The translations under genes and the position numbers were made by a program. A model generated the notes under the pieces. It was not told where the DNA came from. It worked only from the letters and a program-made list of their open reading frames with translations, and did not search any database. Below are positions 10,433 to 20,529 of a stretch of 64,000 nucleotides of DNA, in pieces. Source of the stretch: Pictodentalium vernedei. Lineage: Eukaryota; Mollusca; Scaphopoda; Dentaliida; Dentaliidae. How positions within the stretch are numbered: the stretch's first letter is position 1; every line of letters begins with the position of its first letter. The stretch is taken from positions 794,587,823 through 794,651,822 of the forward strand of contig CM062296.1 of assembly GCA_031216915.1 (NCBI GenBank), given 5' to 3'.

Positions 10433-11586
10433 GGGAGCGCGATGGCTCAGTGGTAGACTGTTGGAGTTCTATGCCAGAGGTCCCAATGGCGGATACAGAG
10501 GGGGGGGGGGGGGGGGCGGTGGGGCGGTCGCCCCCCCCCCCCCCCCCCCTTTAGCTCGTGTTTGTCTCGCATGTAGGGAGTAGCCAGGATTTTCATTTGG
10601 GGACAATACATGAATTGAAGTAAAAACATACAACGACATTTATTTCCTCCATCACCATTCGCTATGGAAAACAAATATACCGTTGAAATTATGCAAAATA
10701 TATCTACTGGTCGCGTTTATTTATTGCGTCACCGACACAGCATGATTTTGAGGTGTTACATGCCCCTAGCCTCAGATACCCCATGGCTATGCCAATTATG
10801 GGTCAGGATCTTAATTGGCATAGTCATTGGGTACCTAAACCTAGAGGGCTGACTGCTGAAAACTTTCAAACGCTGGCAGATCGCAATGTTCTCCTGAGGT
10901 TAAGTCGGCTATGACTGTAAACAGTGTGTCCAAAATACAATATTATGGTAAACGGATCTGAAGAGCATATTTCAAATTATCTAATTCTGTCTTTAACGTA
11001 TGACATCATTTGAAATTCTGAAACATGCTGTTTAAAAAGTGTTAATTAGCCGTTCAAAAATTCAAGAGGATTTCCACCCCAGAAGCCACCAGAATGCCCC
11101 ATTTGGTCGCTCATTTCCAAAAAGTTTCTGGGGGGAGAACCCCGCCCCCCAGACCCCCCCTACAAAAGCTCGTGCCTTTGGCACTCGCGGCAGATGCCTT
11201 CGGCATCTGCACGATTCGCCCCCCCCCCCCCCCTTTTTGAGAATTCCTGTATCCGCCACTGAGAGGTCCCGAGTTCGATCACCGTCCGGGACGGCTCGCG
11301 GTGTGTCCTTAGGCAAGGCACTTTATCCCGATTGCCTACATGGGGGCACGATAACGCCGTGTACTAAGGCGTACTGCACGTCGATGGTGCACATGTCTTC
11401 AACCGCGCTGTAACCCTGCTTGAGCGGAGCTTGAACAGAGAATGTTGAGGAGCTGACAATTGCTCGTCGATGCTGGGTGGTTCTCTCCGGGTACTCCGGC
11501 TTCCTCCACCTGTAAAACTGTCACGGTCACGATTAGCCATTGTGCATAAGTATGTGACCTTAAATCACCAATAAATAAATAAATAA
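10433..11586 (+). mobile_element. tRNA-headed SINE split by a hAT-like insertion
   Basis: The element starts GGGAGCGCGATGGCTCAGTG with a pol III A box (TGGCTCAGTGGTA). It resumes after the insertion with CGAGTTCGATC (B box), then a body (GGCAAGGCACTTTATCCC, GTACTAAGGCGTACTGCACG, CTCCGGGTACTCCGGCTTCC) and a (TAAA)n tail ending at 11586. The 12-bp duplication ATTGAACAAATC flanks it exactly. Without the insert (10484-11261 plus one 8-bp duplicate) it is about 368 bp. It would have been transcribed by RNA polymerase III and moved by a LINE's enzymes. The insertion splits the tRNA-like head between the A and B boxes, so this copy should be dead. Confidence 0.9.
10484..11261. mobile_element. hAT-like non-autonomous element with poly-G/poly-C ends
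   Basis: It starts CAATGGCGGATACAG and ends CTGTATCCGCCACTG, inverted termini of the CAGTGGCGG type. It is flanked by a perfect 8-bp duplication, AGAGGTCC (10476-10483 and 11262-11269), the hallmark of hAT transposons. Just inside each end lies a homopolymer: G tract then C tract at about 10500-10551, and a C tract at 11219-11233. No transposase is encoded in the 778 bp, so it is a deletion derivative or MITE. Confidence 0.85.
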
Positions 11587-11791
11587 ATTGAACAAATCTC
11601 ATATTTGGGTAAAAACAAGCTACAAAACGCCATTGTTATAACTACGATTAGTTAGTATTTTATTAAATTGTGCTGTTAAGGCATTGCATTTATATTAAAA
11701 TGTTAACTGTTTGAAAAACTTAATCTGGAGAGCCAACTGTAAAGAAGTGTCCGACAGAGTTTGGAAACCCGACTCTCGTCCAGCGAATTAT

Positions 11792-12041
11792 TTAACCCTT
11801 TACCTAAGATGAAAAGCAGACGACACTTACAAACAAAATTCTTGTAACTATTTTTTTTTATTTTTTGTCTCAAAAACAAAGGTTATGACCCCTCTTTGGA
11901 ACGAGCTCGACGAGCTCGTTCCAAAGAGGGGTCATAATCTATGTTTTTGAGACAAAAATGAAAAAAAATAATGAAACTTAATTGGGGATTTTCGTGAATA
12001 GCGCTGGCCGGTTTTGGCCATTACGTTGGATAAAGGGTTAA
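11792..12041 (+). mobile_element. Family A TTAA hairpin element, complete copy
   Basis: Same layout as 9801-10052: TTAA on each side, CCCTTTACCTAAG and GGATAAAGGG ends, GCAGACGACACTTAC in the left arm, hairpin core around GGAACGAGCTCGACGAGCTC, and CGCTGGCCGGTTTTGGCC in the right arm. Confidence 0.9.
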
Positions 12042-12660
12042 TCAATCAACAGAGTTGTTATCGTTAGCCATTATGTCCTCCCTCCACGATTTAGGGTACT
12101 TCATTTTAAGGTATCCTGGAGAAATTTGCCACACTGATAGTCATGTGTTTATTGTCAGCCATGCCAAACAATTATGATACATCATTTGGGTCGAACTTTC
12201 GGCTTAGTAAACATGGGTTAACATCCCCAAGTAATATCGTAGAAAATCAGCTGGACTCTATTGCAGTCAACAGAATTTACTCATTTCAAATCCCTGAAGG
12301 GAGCACTGCGGCACAGATTCACTCTCGGGGGCTTGAAATTTCAAAAACATTTCCTGGAGATGTCCCACGAACCCCCGCCAACGAGAGGGACCATCACTCG
12401 CGTGCTTTTCCAACGTTTGTCTGTGGCTGTCACGGGTGACCTTTGGTCATCAGTGGTCCGGAAAACCTAAATTATTACCCACCCGGAAAATTACTGGCCA
12501 CACCGCTGAGTGACAACCAATCTCCTGTGACTCTACCAGAGACGACGGAAGTTCGATAAAGGTGGAGGAGCACAAACCTTCAAGGCTTCCTTGGTTCGAT
12601 TCCGCGGGAGTAAAAGTTATAATCGTAATTCGGTGAATGTACCGTGGCACTCTAGAGTGT
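12042..12660. other. Non-coding stretch
   Basis: Overlapping open frames on both strands (12143-12470 plus, 12450-12650 minus) lack motifs and splice logic. No repeat ends were recognised. Confidence 0.3.
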
Positions 12661-12715
12661 CTCGTTTAGATGAGCATGCCGCGGTGTGGTCACTGTCCTG
12701 TCCATTTCTTCTACT

Positions 12716-12765
12716 TCAATCATCTTCCACCCCGAAGGCTAGCCTTCGGGTTGGAAGATGGTCGA
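12716..12765. repeat. Short palindrome around CCGAAGGCTAGCCTTCGG
   Basis: CATCTTCCACC, CGAAGGCTAGCCTTCG and GGTTGGAAGATG form a hairpin, with further pairing of CTTCTAC and GTAGAAG outside. It lies just upstream of the foldback element. The family is unknown. Confidence 0.6.
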
Positions 12766-12797
12766 TGTAGAAGAAACGGACCGAAGCGACTGAAGGT

Positions 12798-13695
12798 GGG
12801 ATTCCTGGGAACAGGTCAAAACGTCACACGACCAAAACGACAAAAATTTGAAAATGGTCAAAACGTCACATATTTTGGTCAAAACGTCACATGCTTTGGG
12901 TCAAAACGTCACATGCTTTTGGTCAAAACGTCACACACGTTTTGGTCAAAACGTCACATACTTTTGGTCATAACGTCACACATTTTATATTTATTATTAT
13001 AAGTGGACAACTTACTAATGGTGGGGGGGGGGGGGGGGGGGCTTGAAATTAGAGATATGTTGGTCGGGACCATTTGGATGTTGTGAAGTACGCAGAACTG
13101 AATTAACCGCAGCGATTCGTGCCTCTCAGGAGTTCATAGGCCGAGAAAAATGTCAACATTACGTGTACATTGCATACAAAACCGCACTTGTTAATACCCC
13201 GTCGTTTTCGCTGATATATTATTTGGATCCCCCCCCACCCCCCGAATAATTGAAGGTCGGATTTTCTTCGACGAAATGATCTTGTCTTCATTCATTCTCG
13301 TAAGTGAAATTATGGAATAGAACGAGTATTTCAGTGAATAAATGGGTGTACGGTGTTTTTGAAACAACAATGTGACAGTCTTGGCGATAGATACATCCTG
13401 GCGTTTCGCTGCGGCAAAAGCTTTTCCGACACGGGATTATGGATTCTATACTGTGCCGAGTGCCCGAACATTTCAAAGTTAAAACCCGGTGATTTAATTT
13501 TTATTGTAGCATGAGCTTTTTACCGAAATAGTTTAGATGAACTAAAATGAGAATGTTTGTGTGTGACGTTTCGACCAGAAAAAATATGTGACGTTTTGAC
13601 CAAAAGTATGTGACGTTTTGACCAAAAAATGTGACGTTTTGACCATTTCGAAATGTGACGTTTTTGGTCGTGTGACGTTTTGACCAGCACCCGGA
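12798..13695. mobile_element. Foldback-type element with tandem-repeat inverted arms
   Basis: The left arm (about 12808-12990) is a head-to-tail array of seven or so 17-21 bp units built on TTTGGTCAAAACGTCACATA. The right arm (about 13558-13688) is the same array inverted (TATGTGACGTTTTGACCAAA). Both arms end with GGTCAAAACGTCACACGACC-type units in matching order. The unequal arm lengths are those of foldback transposons whose arms vary in unit number. The 570 bp centre has a poly-G tract (13022-13041) and no credible gene. Target duplication is unresolved. Confidence 0.75.
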
Positions 13696-14592
13696 TTCCT
13701 TGGTCAAATGTCGTTTGGATTTTTTACAAATAATATATTACAAGAATGCCTATATATTGGCACGTTTGCGTGCGCCTATTTTAACTCAATGTGTAACCAC
13801 GCAACATGTCTGTGGAAAAAAATGGAGAGGCACGTGTCCCTGTGTCCCCCCCCCCCCCCCCTCAGTGCCGCCGCCCCTGGACTCCGCGGCTGTGTGGAGT
13901 AAGTATTCTCTAAACCCAAAGTACCACTTTCCGTACTAACATAAACTAATATGCTACAGTTTCTTTGTCCAATTTTGAAGTTCTAATGTGTTACCATCTG
14001 AGGGTATTGGTTCGATTTTCGATTTTCTTCATAAAATTATAGAAATACTAATGGAAAGGGTTGTTGGGGAGATTTCAAATTTATTCATCAAAACGACCCT
14101 TTGACATGTTCATAATTTATTCCATACATAAATTGTCTTTGGAGACGTGTTTCTGGGAAATTATATCAAAGGTATTAATAGCCATATATTCTTTCGAACA
14201 CGCTGTACAATTATCTATAAATTTTTCAGCAAACTAATATCGCACTGGCACGTTACTCAGCACTCTGACACCCTGGGATTGCTTCAAACTACATTCATCG
14301 TCTCGAACAAAACCTATAAAACATGCATCTCATCGTGAAAAAACACTGTTTTGTTTCTATTTAAGCATGCACTTTGTAGCTCTGGGATATTGGCATTTCG
14401 TGCTCTAGACTTAATTAGATGGATTACGGAATTCGTCTAAGTTGATTCAACCATCACACAGTTTTAATGTAAGGAGTCATACGCAATTAAATCACACAAT
14501 TACATCTTATGCTCTGGCATTGCGATATAATGCATGTCCAGAGAACAAATTTAAACACTGTACTTTGCAGGATGGTCCTAATCTGAACTCAG
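13696..14592. other. Non-coding stretch with a poly-C tract and a possible hAT-like end
   Basis: A C16-17 tract (about 13846-13862) is followed by CAGTGCCGCCGCCCCTG (13865-13881), which resembles the right terminus of the hAT-like elements here. I could not find a matching left end or duplication. The remainder is A/T-rich with no exon. Confidence 0.35.
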
Positions 14593-14841
14593 TTAACCCT
14601 TTACCCAACGCAGACGATATCAAAATTTATTATTTTAAATATAATTTTTTTAAATTTTTCAAAAAAATTCAACAAAACCATATCATGTGACCCCTCATAG
14701 GAACGAGCTCAATGAGCTCTTTCCAATGAGGGGTCACATGATATGGTTTTGTTGAAATATTTTGAAAAAATTAATTATTTCAACTGCTCAATTTGCATAT
14801 TTCACGGGCGGATGCGGGCGATTCGTCGGGTAAAGGGTTAA
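14593..14841 (+). mobile_element. Family B TTAA hairpin element, complete copy
   Basis: TTAACCCTTTACCCAACG..GGGTAAAGGGTTAA ends like family A, but with a different interior: GCAGACGATATC in the left arm, a core CCATATCATGTGACCCCTCA around a GAACGAGCTCAATGAGCTC-type centre, and a right arm with GGGCGGATGCGGGCG. The shared ends and core motif, with different arms, point to a sister subfamily mobilised by the same transposase. A second full copy lies at 63716-63952. Confidence 0.88.
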
Positions 14842-14876
14842 TAAGATTATCATAGATTCATCCACAAGAAAGTGTT

Positions 14877-15220
14877 TTTATTTATTTATTGGGGATTAAT
14901 GACATTTTCGACAGCCATGGTCTCCTCAAGTCGGATAGCTTTTTGGGTGTACCCGGAGAGAACCACAGAGCAACGGCGAGCAACTATCAGACTCCCCAAC
15001 GTACTAACTCCGCATAAGTACCATTGGTAGAATGGTTGAAGACAAGTGCACCAGGGACGTGTAGTACGCCGTAGTACACAGCGCCTCCGTGCCCCGACGT
15101 GGGCAATCGGTACGAAGTGCCTTGCCCAAGGACACAACGCAGTTACCCCTGGCGGGGATCGAACAGTGGACCTTTCGCTTTGAAGACCAGTGCCGTAACC
15201 TCTGAACCACTGCGCTCCCC
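14877..15220 (-). mobile_element. tRNA-headed SINE, near full length
   Basis: On the minus strand the head starts GGGGAGCGCAGTGGTTCAGA with an A box (TGGTTCAGAGG) and a B box (TGTTCGATCCC). The shared body follows (GGGCAAGGCACTTCG, GTACTACGGCGTACTAC), then the ATAAATAAA tail at 14877-14893. The body has diverged and the CTCCGGGTACTCCGG motif is damaged. Flanks share only AAAGT, so the target duplication has decayed. Confidence 0.85.
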
Positions 15221-15959
15221 CCAAAGTATGTGTGGGGGTGTTGGGGTGGGGATGGGGGTAGAGTAAGCTAGGGTTCCGGGCACTCTAGAATATAATGCCA
15301 CATGAGAAGCAATCTAGGTGATTTTAAGGGATGAGTGGACGACCAGCACTCATTCGGTGCCTGTTGTCCACTCATTCCCTAACAATTTCACAGCTCACAC
15401 AATAGGCCTACATTGTGTACGCTCACAAGCTACGTTTGAGGTAGCAACCTCTCCGAATACCGACCCCGACCCGGATAATATCCGGCTCAAAAGTAAATTA
15501 TTTCGTATTAAAAATTACAAGTAGAATAAAAAATAATTAAGCTCATTTCACGCCAACCGGATAGGTTAAACAATGAACGGTCATAAATATTGACGAGCAC
15601 TGAGGAATACGCCGACAATAATTCTCAGCAGTTACTCCTTTTAATTCAATTTTTCGACAGTGGCGGTATATAAATTGTCAGTGCCCGCCATTTTCTTTTT
15701 TTATCGCAAAAGTCAAAAGTCGCAGTCTGAATTCGGCAAATTGGCACTTTTGAAAGTTTCTTTTCTGTTTAAAGTGCCGAAATGCAGGCTGGATTGTAAA
15801 TACGCCCAAAAATGTCGGAAGAAACAAATCAATAATTTCCTTGGCGATCATTGGGATGTTGGGTTTTTACCCTTGCATTGCATCACCACTCGTCTGTTTT
15901 TGAAAACAAATTACTGCCGATATGAAAATTTAACACTTCGTAGGCTGGCAAAATAAATA
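15221..15959. other. Non-coding stretch
   Basis: A short palindrome (GAGTGGACGACCAGCACTCA, then TTGTCCACTC) lies at about 15331-15375. The open frame at 15660-15956 is Lys-rich, lacks a recognisable domain and has no splice support. Confidence 0.3.
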
Positions 15960-16107
15960 CGTTACGGGACGTATAGTTGGTGGATACGGCGTCACATGTG
16001 GCGAAGCGAAAACGATATTAGGCTCGGCTAGCCCCGATATCGAGCCTAATATTGTTCTCGCTCGGCATTTCGTGAGATCTTATCCGCCAATTATACGCCC
16101 CGTAACT
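15960..16107. repeat. 147-bp palindromic element
   Basis: CGTTACGGGACGTATAGTTG, then GTGGATA, on the left is mirrored by TATCCGCCAATTATACGCCC, then CGTAAC, on the right. An inner stem is ATATTAGGCTCG..CGAGCCTAATAT. Some mismatches are present. It is probably a small foldback transposon. Confidence 0.7.
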
Positions 16108-16147
16108 CACACTGCCCAATTAACATAACTTTATTGGACTTCTCCTT

Positions 16148-16365
16148 TAACCCATTACCAAACGAATTCATCACATGTCGTCGAGGAAACCAGGCCCACC
16201 CACACCCCTCTACAATGCATGTTTGCAAAGTTTCTAGCCGTTTACATGACGTAACGACCACAGCCAACCAGAACTATTCACAGAAATCTCCATTTCGTCC
16301 CCTGAGTTCCAATGAGTTCTATGTGCCAGTAGGCACATAGAACACATGGGAACTCAGGGGACGAT
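16148..16365. repeat. Possible TTAA terminus followed by family H hairpin, copy 2
   Basis: TTAACCCATTACCAAACG at 16148 resembles a family A terminus, but I see no matching right end. The hairpin proper is 16289-16365 (CGTCCCCTGAGTTCC, then TTCTATGTGCCAGTAGGCAC and complement), matching 3879-3952. Confidence 0.6.
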
Positions 16366-16369
16366 TTGT

Positions 16370-17535
16370 TTTTGTTTTTTAAGTTTTGACATAGCTATAT
16401 TGCCACATCACATGCGTAAATGTAAAAACCGTTGTGTAATCAAGAAGAAGTATGTCTGTGTAAAAAGTTGGGGGGAGGGGGCAAGTCCCCTCCATCCCCT
16501 CCGGTTACCCGACTTCTGACTTCACCATCACTCAATTATACCAATTCTACGAATTCTATCTGTTAGTTCTAGGTCACTAAATTGGGCCAACACAGCTTCA
16601 ATTTGAACTTTCAGAGATCCGAAACCCCCATATCCCAATGAGATATTTATTATCGTTCTTAATATCAATTCCTTAGAGAATGACGTCGACATTTCCATTT
16701 GCATTTGACAACAATGAAAAAAAATACATCTTCCAAATGTAGTTTGCATTATTAATTGTCTTGATTGTATTTAGCATTTGCTACATATGACTATTTTGGG
16801 GGCATCATTAAGCGCCGTACATTTGTCCTAATCCAGAGGTCTGCACAAGTTATTTAATTTCACTATCCACTGTCCATACCACCTCATTCCTGTTGAAGGT
16901 GATAATGTTTGGGAAGGCGTTCTGTTTTGTCTGCACCTAAGTTGAGATGGAAAACGGCATTTTCATCCAGCTACACATAGATGGACCTAGACTTCCGTTG
17001 ATTTATTTGTCCAAAGGTGAAAGGTGATGACAACCAGATTCCCCCAAAAGAATAAATCGCATACAAGAAGAGCCTATCAACACCAGTCACCGTGCAGGAT
17101 AAAGTAAAGTTGAGATACGGATGTACCAAATGGATGTTGGCCAGGAGACGTTCCACCTCCTTCCCACCTTCCGCCAAAAGTAATCTTATATTAACCGACA
17201 AAAGAGCCTTGTAAAACAAACTGGCGATAACATATGGGTCGCGAACTCGGTTGATCTAATTTTATTACTCAAATGAGTTTCAAGCTTTCAGCTGGATTAA
17301 TTGTTGTATTTTGATCCCCGTGATGGCCCCACGGGGAGATCAACATTCAACAGCTACATTTAAGGATGCATAAAGCAGAAAAGTGGCACATACCATGCAT
17401 ATAAAACTATGATTACCAAGTAAACAGTATCAGTTTTTTCTACCATTCGACGCCTGAAAGCTCTTTCTCTCTCTCTCTCTCTCTCTCTCTGTGTAAAACT
17501 CTGGACCGATCGTGGTTACGTTCCCGTGATGAGAT
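16370..17535. other. Non-coding stretch with a (CT)n tract
   Basis: A CT microsatellite lies at about 17461-17490. Open frames at 16528-16749 and 16971-17219 (minus) have no domain signature. An imperfect inverted CCCCACGGGG-type stem sits at about 17310-17340. Confidence 0.3.
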
Positions 17536-17742
17536 TTAACCATTTGCTGAACAAAATATCAATATTCCTACTAGCAAATTATTCCATAAAGTGACTAAGC
17601 ATTTGGCCAGTTCAGTCTTGTTTGACAGAGCTCAACGAGCTCTGTCAAACAAGACAGAACTGGTGAAAACGGTGAAATTCCCAGGAGTAATTTTTTGGAA
17701 AATATTTCTCCGGTATTTGACATTAAAGTGTAGAGGGGTTAA
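17536..17742. mobile_element. Family C TTAA hairpin element
   Basis: TTAA at both ends (17536-17539, 17739-17742) encloses a core hairpin: CAGTCTTGTTTGACAGAGCT, then CAACGAGCTCTGTCAAACAA. The same core recurs at 35432-35663 and, shortened, near 62872-62896. Terminal repeats are weak, so this is an old copy. Confidence 0.6.
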
Positions 17743-17994
17743 TCATGTGCAGATTTTTGTCACCCAAGTTAAAGATAAAGGTTACGAGTTTACCAACAGT
17801 AGACGAGACACATATCAGTGAGGGCAAGCAGAACTGTAATTAGATTAGCGTTTACCCAAAAGTCTGAGACCATCTCAGTAATATCACCCGAACATTGTTT
17901 GTCGCCGTTACAAGAATATACAAGAATAAAATTAGTCGATTCTCGCTTTAATAGACAGGCACGCATGTAGCTTTCAAAGTTACATGTTTCAGTG

Positions 17995-18200
17995 TCCCTG
18001 TAATATACACTTCTAACCCTTTCAACTCCATGTACTTAAATTTTTGCATGAAGAAAAAAAATGGTAGTGGACGAGCAGACGATATGAAGAGCAAACAATC
18101 TAAAGCGAGGCTCGGTAATAATTTAATCCAACCTTTCGACATTACTGAGCCAGGATGATTGCGCCCATTTCGTCGTTGGCAGTATTGATTGAAATGATAT
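17995..18200. repeat. Family E dispersed repeat, copy 1
   Basis: AACCCTTTCAACTCC, TTTTTGCATGAA, ATGGTAGTGGACGAGCAGA, GAGGCTCGGTAATAATTTAA and GATTGAAATGATA match 52516-52712 in order. In that copy the ends are AACCCTTTCAAA and GTTGAAAGGGT, which suggests another CCCTTT-ended element. An open frame here on the minus strand is a by-product. Confidence 0.6.
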
Positions 18201-18463
18201 GCCACACACTCTGCGACTATACACAGCCATGCACACGTAGTTGAACTCTAACACATGCACACATTTCGAATACATGTGTATATTAAATTAAAGTTGGAAA
18301 TTTATTCAGAGGGGAGCACTTTTTCCGGTTGAATAAAATGGGTACAGATTGAACGGAGGTGAAAATGACGAAAACATCACACTACATAACTGAACTGTTT
18401 TTTTTATTCGGCCGTCGACATTCTGTTTAAAACCAAATGCAAAACTGTCCATATATGAGCCTA

Positions 18464-18777
18464 CGGTTAAAACTAGGAGTCCTGTCATGAAATGCGCACA
18501 AATAGTACGTTGATATGCGCGTTAATGTGCGCGCTATGGCCCAAGTAAAGATATCAAATTCTGTAAATATAGCCTGTGCACAAGCAATGTTTCAGCCAAT
18601 GGACCTCCGGGTAACCCGGAGGTCCATTGGCAGAAACATTGCGTGTGTTTGCTATGAGTAACCAGGAGAACCTGCCGTGCTTTGTATGCCGTTCGATATG
18701 GCAACTGCGCGCAATTCCAGCGCGCAATTAAGCCTAGATAAGCGCACTATTCGTGACAGGACTTCTAGTTTTAACTG
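18464..18777 (+). mobile_element. TA-flanked MITE with CAGTTAAAACTAGAAGTCC ends, copy 1
   Basis: Inverted ends (CGGTTAAAACTAGGAGTCCT left; CAGTTAAAACTAGAAGTCCT read from the right) are flanked by TA. The 314 bp body has a core hairpin: AATGTTTCAGCCAATGGACC, then TCCGGGTAACCCGGA. TA flanks and CAG termini suggest a Tc1/mariner-type transposase. It encodes nothing. Confidence 0.85.
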
Positions 18778-19500
18778 TATCTATAAAACTTGTTTTAGGG
18801 GATTATGGGAGCGCAGCTATACGGCAGTGACGACGACGAAAAAGTATTATCGCAACGAGAAAGATATTATTAAACAATCGACAATTAAAATTAACAAATA
18901 AATAAATTAATAAAGTTGACTGCGTCATTCGTGTGCACGAAACGATGTCTTTTGCTACGAGACAAAGAAGAAAGCATCTATGAATTATTTTGAAGAACCT
19001 TGCATCAAAGAAATTTACTATCCCCAGCTCATTAATAAACGTATCAGAAACTCATCCGATACCTTTTAATCTGATGCACGTTACCATAGTGTAGCTGGCG
19101 CATTGTTTTGAATAGAACTAGATGTCTTTTGTTCCAGAAGTGATGGCGTTTTGGTTTTTGTTTAGCTTTGCTTGTTGAATGGCTTTCTTGAGATATTACT
19201 TGCAGGGTATTATAAAGTGTGGCTACGTCTATGATCCAGTTTATCGTATCTAATCGGTACAAATATTGACCTTCTATTGTACCCACACAATCCTCTTACG
19301 GCCAACAGTACTGTGTACATTACCGGTAACGTAAAAGTCAACAACACTAGAAGTGTATCAGCCGATAATGACACGCGTGTACAGCAGCAGTTGAAAGGAG
19401 CTGTTAGATAACAGCATTGGAAATTGTCTCTCATTCTTCTCCCTTGACAATACCACTACCAGCACCTGACATTGAATGTTTGAAAGCTCTCATTGGGAAC
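18778..19500. other. Non-coding stretch
   Basis: Overlapping minus-strand open frames at 19044-19434 have no motif. There is no repeat terminus except the G-rich tract beginning at about 19508. Confidence 0.3.
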
Positions 19501-19507
19501 GTGGTGG

Positions 19508-19531
19508 CGGGGGGGGGGGGGGGGGGGGGTC
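19508..19531. repeat. Poly-G tract
   Basis: A run of about 20 G following GTGGTGGC. Similar runs elsewhere lie just inside hAT-like termini, but no terminus pair is demonstrated here. Confidence 0.7.
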
Positions 19532-19734
19532 TTACCTCTCCCTTCACCCCATCCCAAAACTTTCAATTGTTAGAAATTTCAAGCCCCAACACACCAACAG
19601 TTGGCAATTCTATGGCTAACGGTAGTAGATTTCCTGCATGGTATTGTACCTGTGCATGACAGTGGCCGTTTCTAACAAACATTTAGTGATTTTAACCAAG
19701 TATTATGTAGTTTTCTGACTGAAGTCAATGTTTC

Positions 19735-19806
19735 ATCCCTTGAGTGCAACAAGGCGCCATCTGCAATGCAAAAACATTGAAAAGGCGCCTGGTTGCACTG
19801 AAAAGA
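19735..19806. repeat. Family H-like half hairpin (GAGTGCAACAAGGCGCC)
   Basis: TCCCTTGAGTGCAACAAGGC, then GCCATCTGCAATGC, matches one arm of the hairpin at 43653-43718. The second arm (GGCGCCTGGTTGCACT) is imperfect. Confidence 0.6.
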
Positions 19807-19883
19807 CGATTTCCAACTCTATATCCAAAAAGGCGTGGTCATACATTTAGATTTGAACACAGTTCGCAATTCACAGGTTGCAG

Positions 19884-19975
19884 CTGGAAAATAAATTCTC
19901 ACTCAGGAAAGAGAGGAAGCAACTGGAAAATAAATTCTCACTCAGGAAAGAGAGGAAGCAGTTGGAAATTCATTC
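19884..19975. repeat. 39-bp tandem repeat, about 2.3 units
   Basis: CTGGAAAATAAATTCTCACT, then CAGGAAAGAGAGGAAGCA, is repeated with period 39. As 39 is a multiple of three, two frames appear open with repeated peptides. There are no splice borders, so I do not call a gene. Confidence 0.7.
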
Positions 19976-20144
19976 AGAGGGGCACACACCCGAACCGGGA
20001 CGTTCCATATCCACGTGTCGGGCTTTCTTGGACACCTTTCAGGGAACTGGCGTTGTGCCTAGTAATATAAGTGAAGAAAATGCAGCAGAAAATACCTTAC
20101 GAACATGGATGTAGCTATGTGTCCCGATAGTTCACTTTGGCAAC

Positions 20145-20167
20145 TCCCCCCCCCCCCCCCCCCCCCT
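20145..20167. repeat. Poly-C tract
   Basis: An uninterrupted run of about 21 C within non-coding DNA. Confidence 0.75.
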
Positions 20168-20529
20168 CCATCGGTTGCCGAATTTTCGACTGGTGCCTTC
20201 AGAAATTCCAACTTACTAGAAACCCAGGTACATCTCCCTCATACTTCCCGGTCGGATATATTCCGACTGGCGACCCTTGACATCCGCAATTTTACTACAG
20301 TCTAATGCATTTTCTGTTTTTCGTCCTGAAAATCATAAAAATAGTGCTAAATTTCAAACAAAAAAATAAATCTATCAAATATTACCGATACCGTAATGGA
20401 TAACTTTTTCAATTAAAGACCCCCAAAATTCCACCTATTGAGCACCCAGGCAAATAATGGTGTGGGAGGATGATGGCGGTTACTCCTACTTTCCTCAAGT
20501 AGCCACATCCCTAACTGCAAATTATTTCA

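Noticed and set aside
10433..10483. tRNA-like sequence considered as a tRNA gene
   Set aside because: It is the head of a SINE with body, tail and target duplication. The A and B boxes are separated by an insertion and no acceptor stem closes.
12808..12990. GGTCAAAACGTCACA repeats considered as an operator or CRISPR array
   Set aside because: Spacing is variable and spacers are not unique. The inverted partner array at 13558-13688 shows they are foldback arms.
15660..15956. 98-residue plus-strand open frame with Cys and Lys
   Set aside because: No recognisable motif, no splice borders, and isolated from any other coding signal.
19744..20114. Open frames with a repeated 13-residue peptide
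   Set aside because: Caused by a 39-bp tandem repeat whose length is a multiple of three. Two frames are equally open and there are no splice borders.
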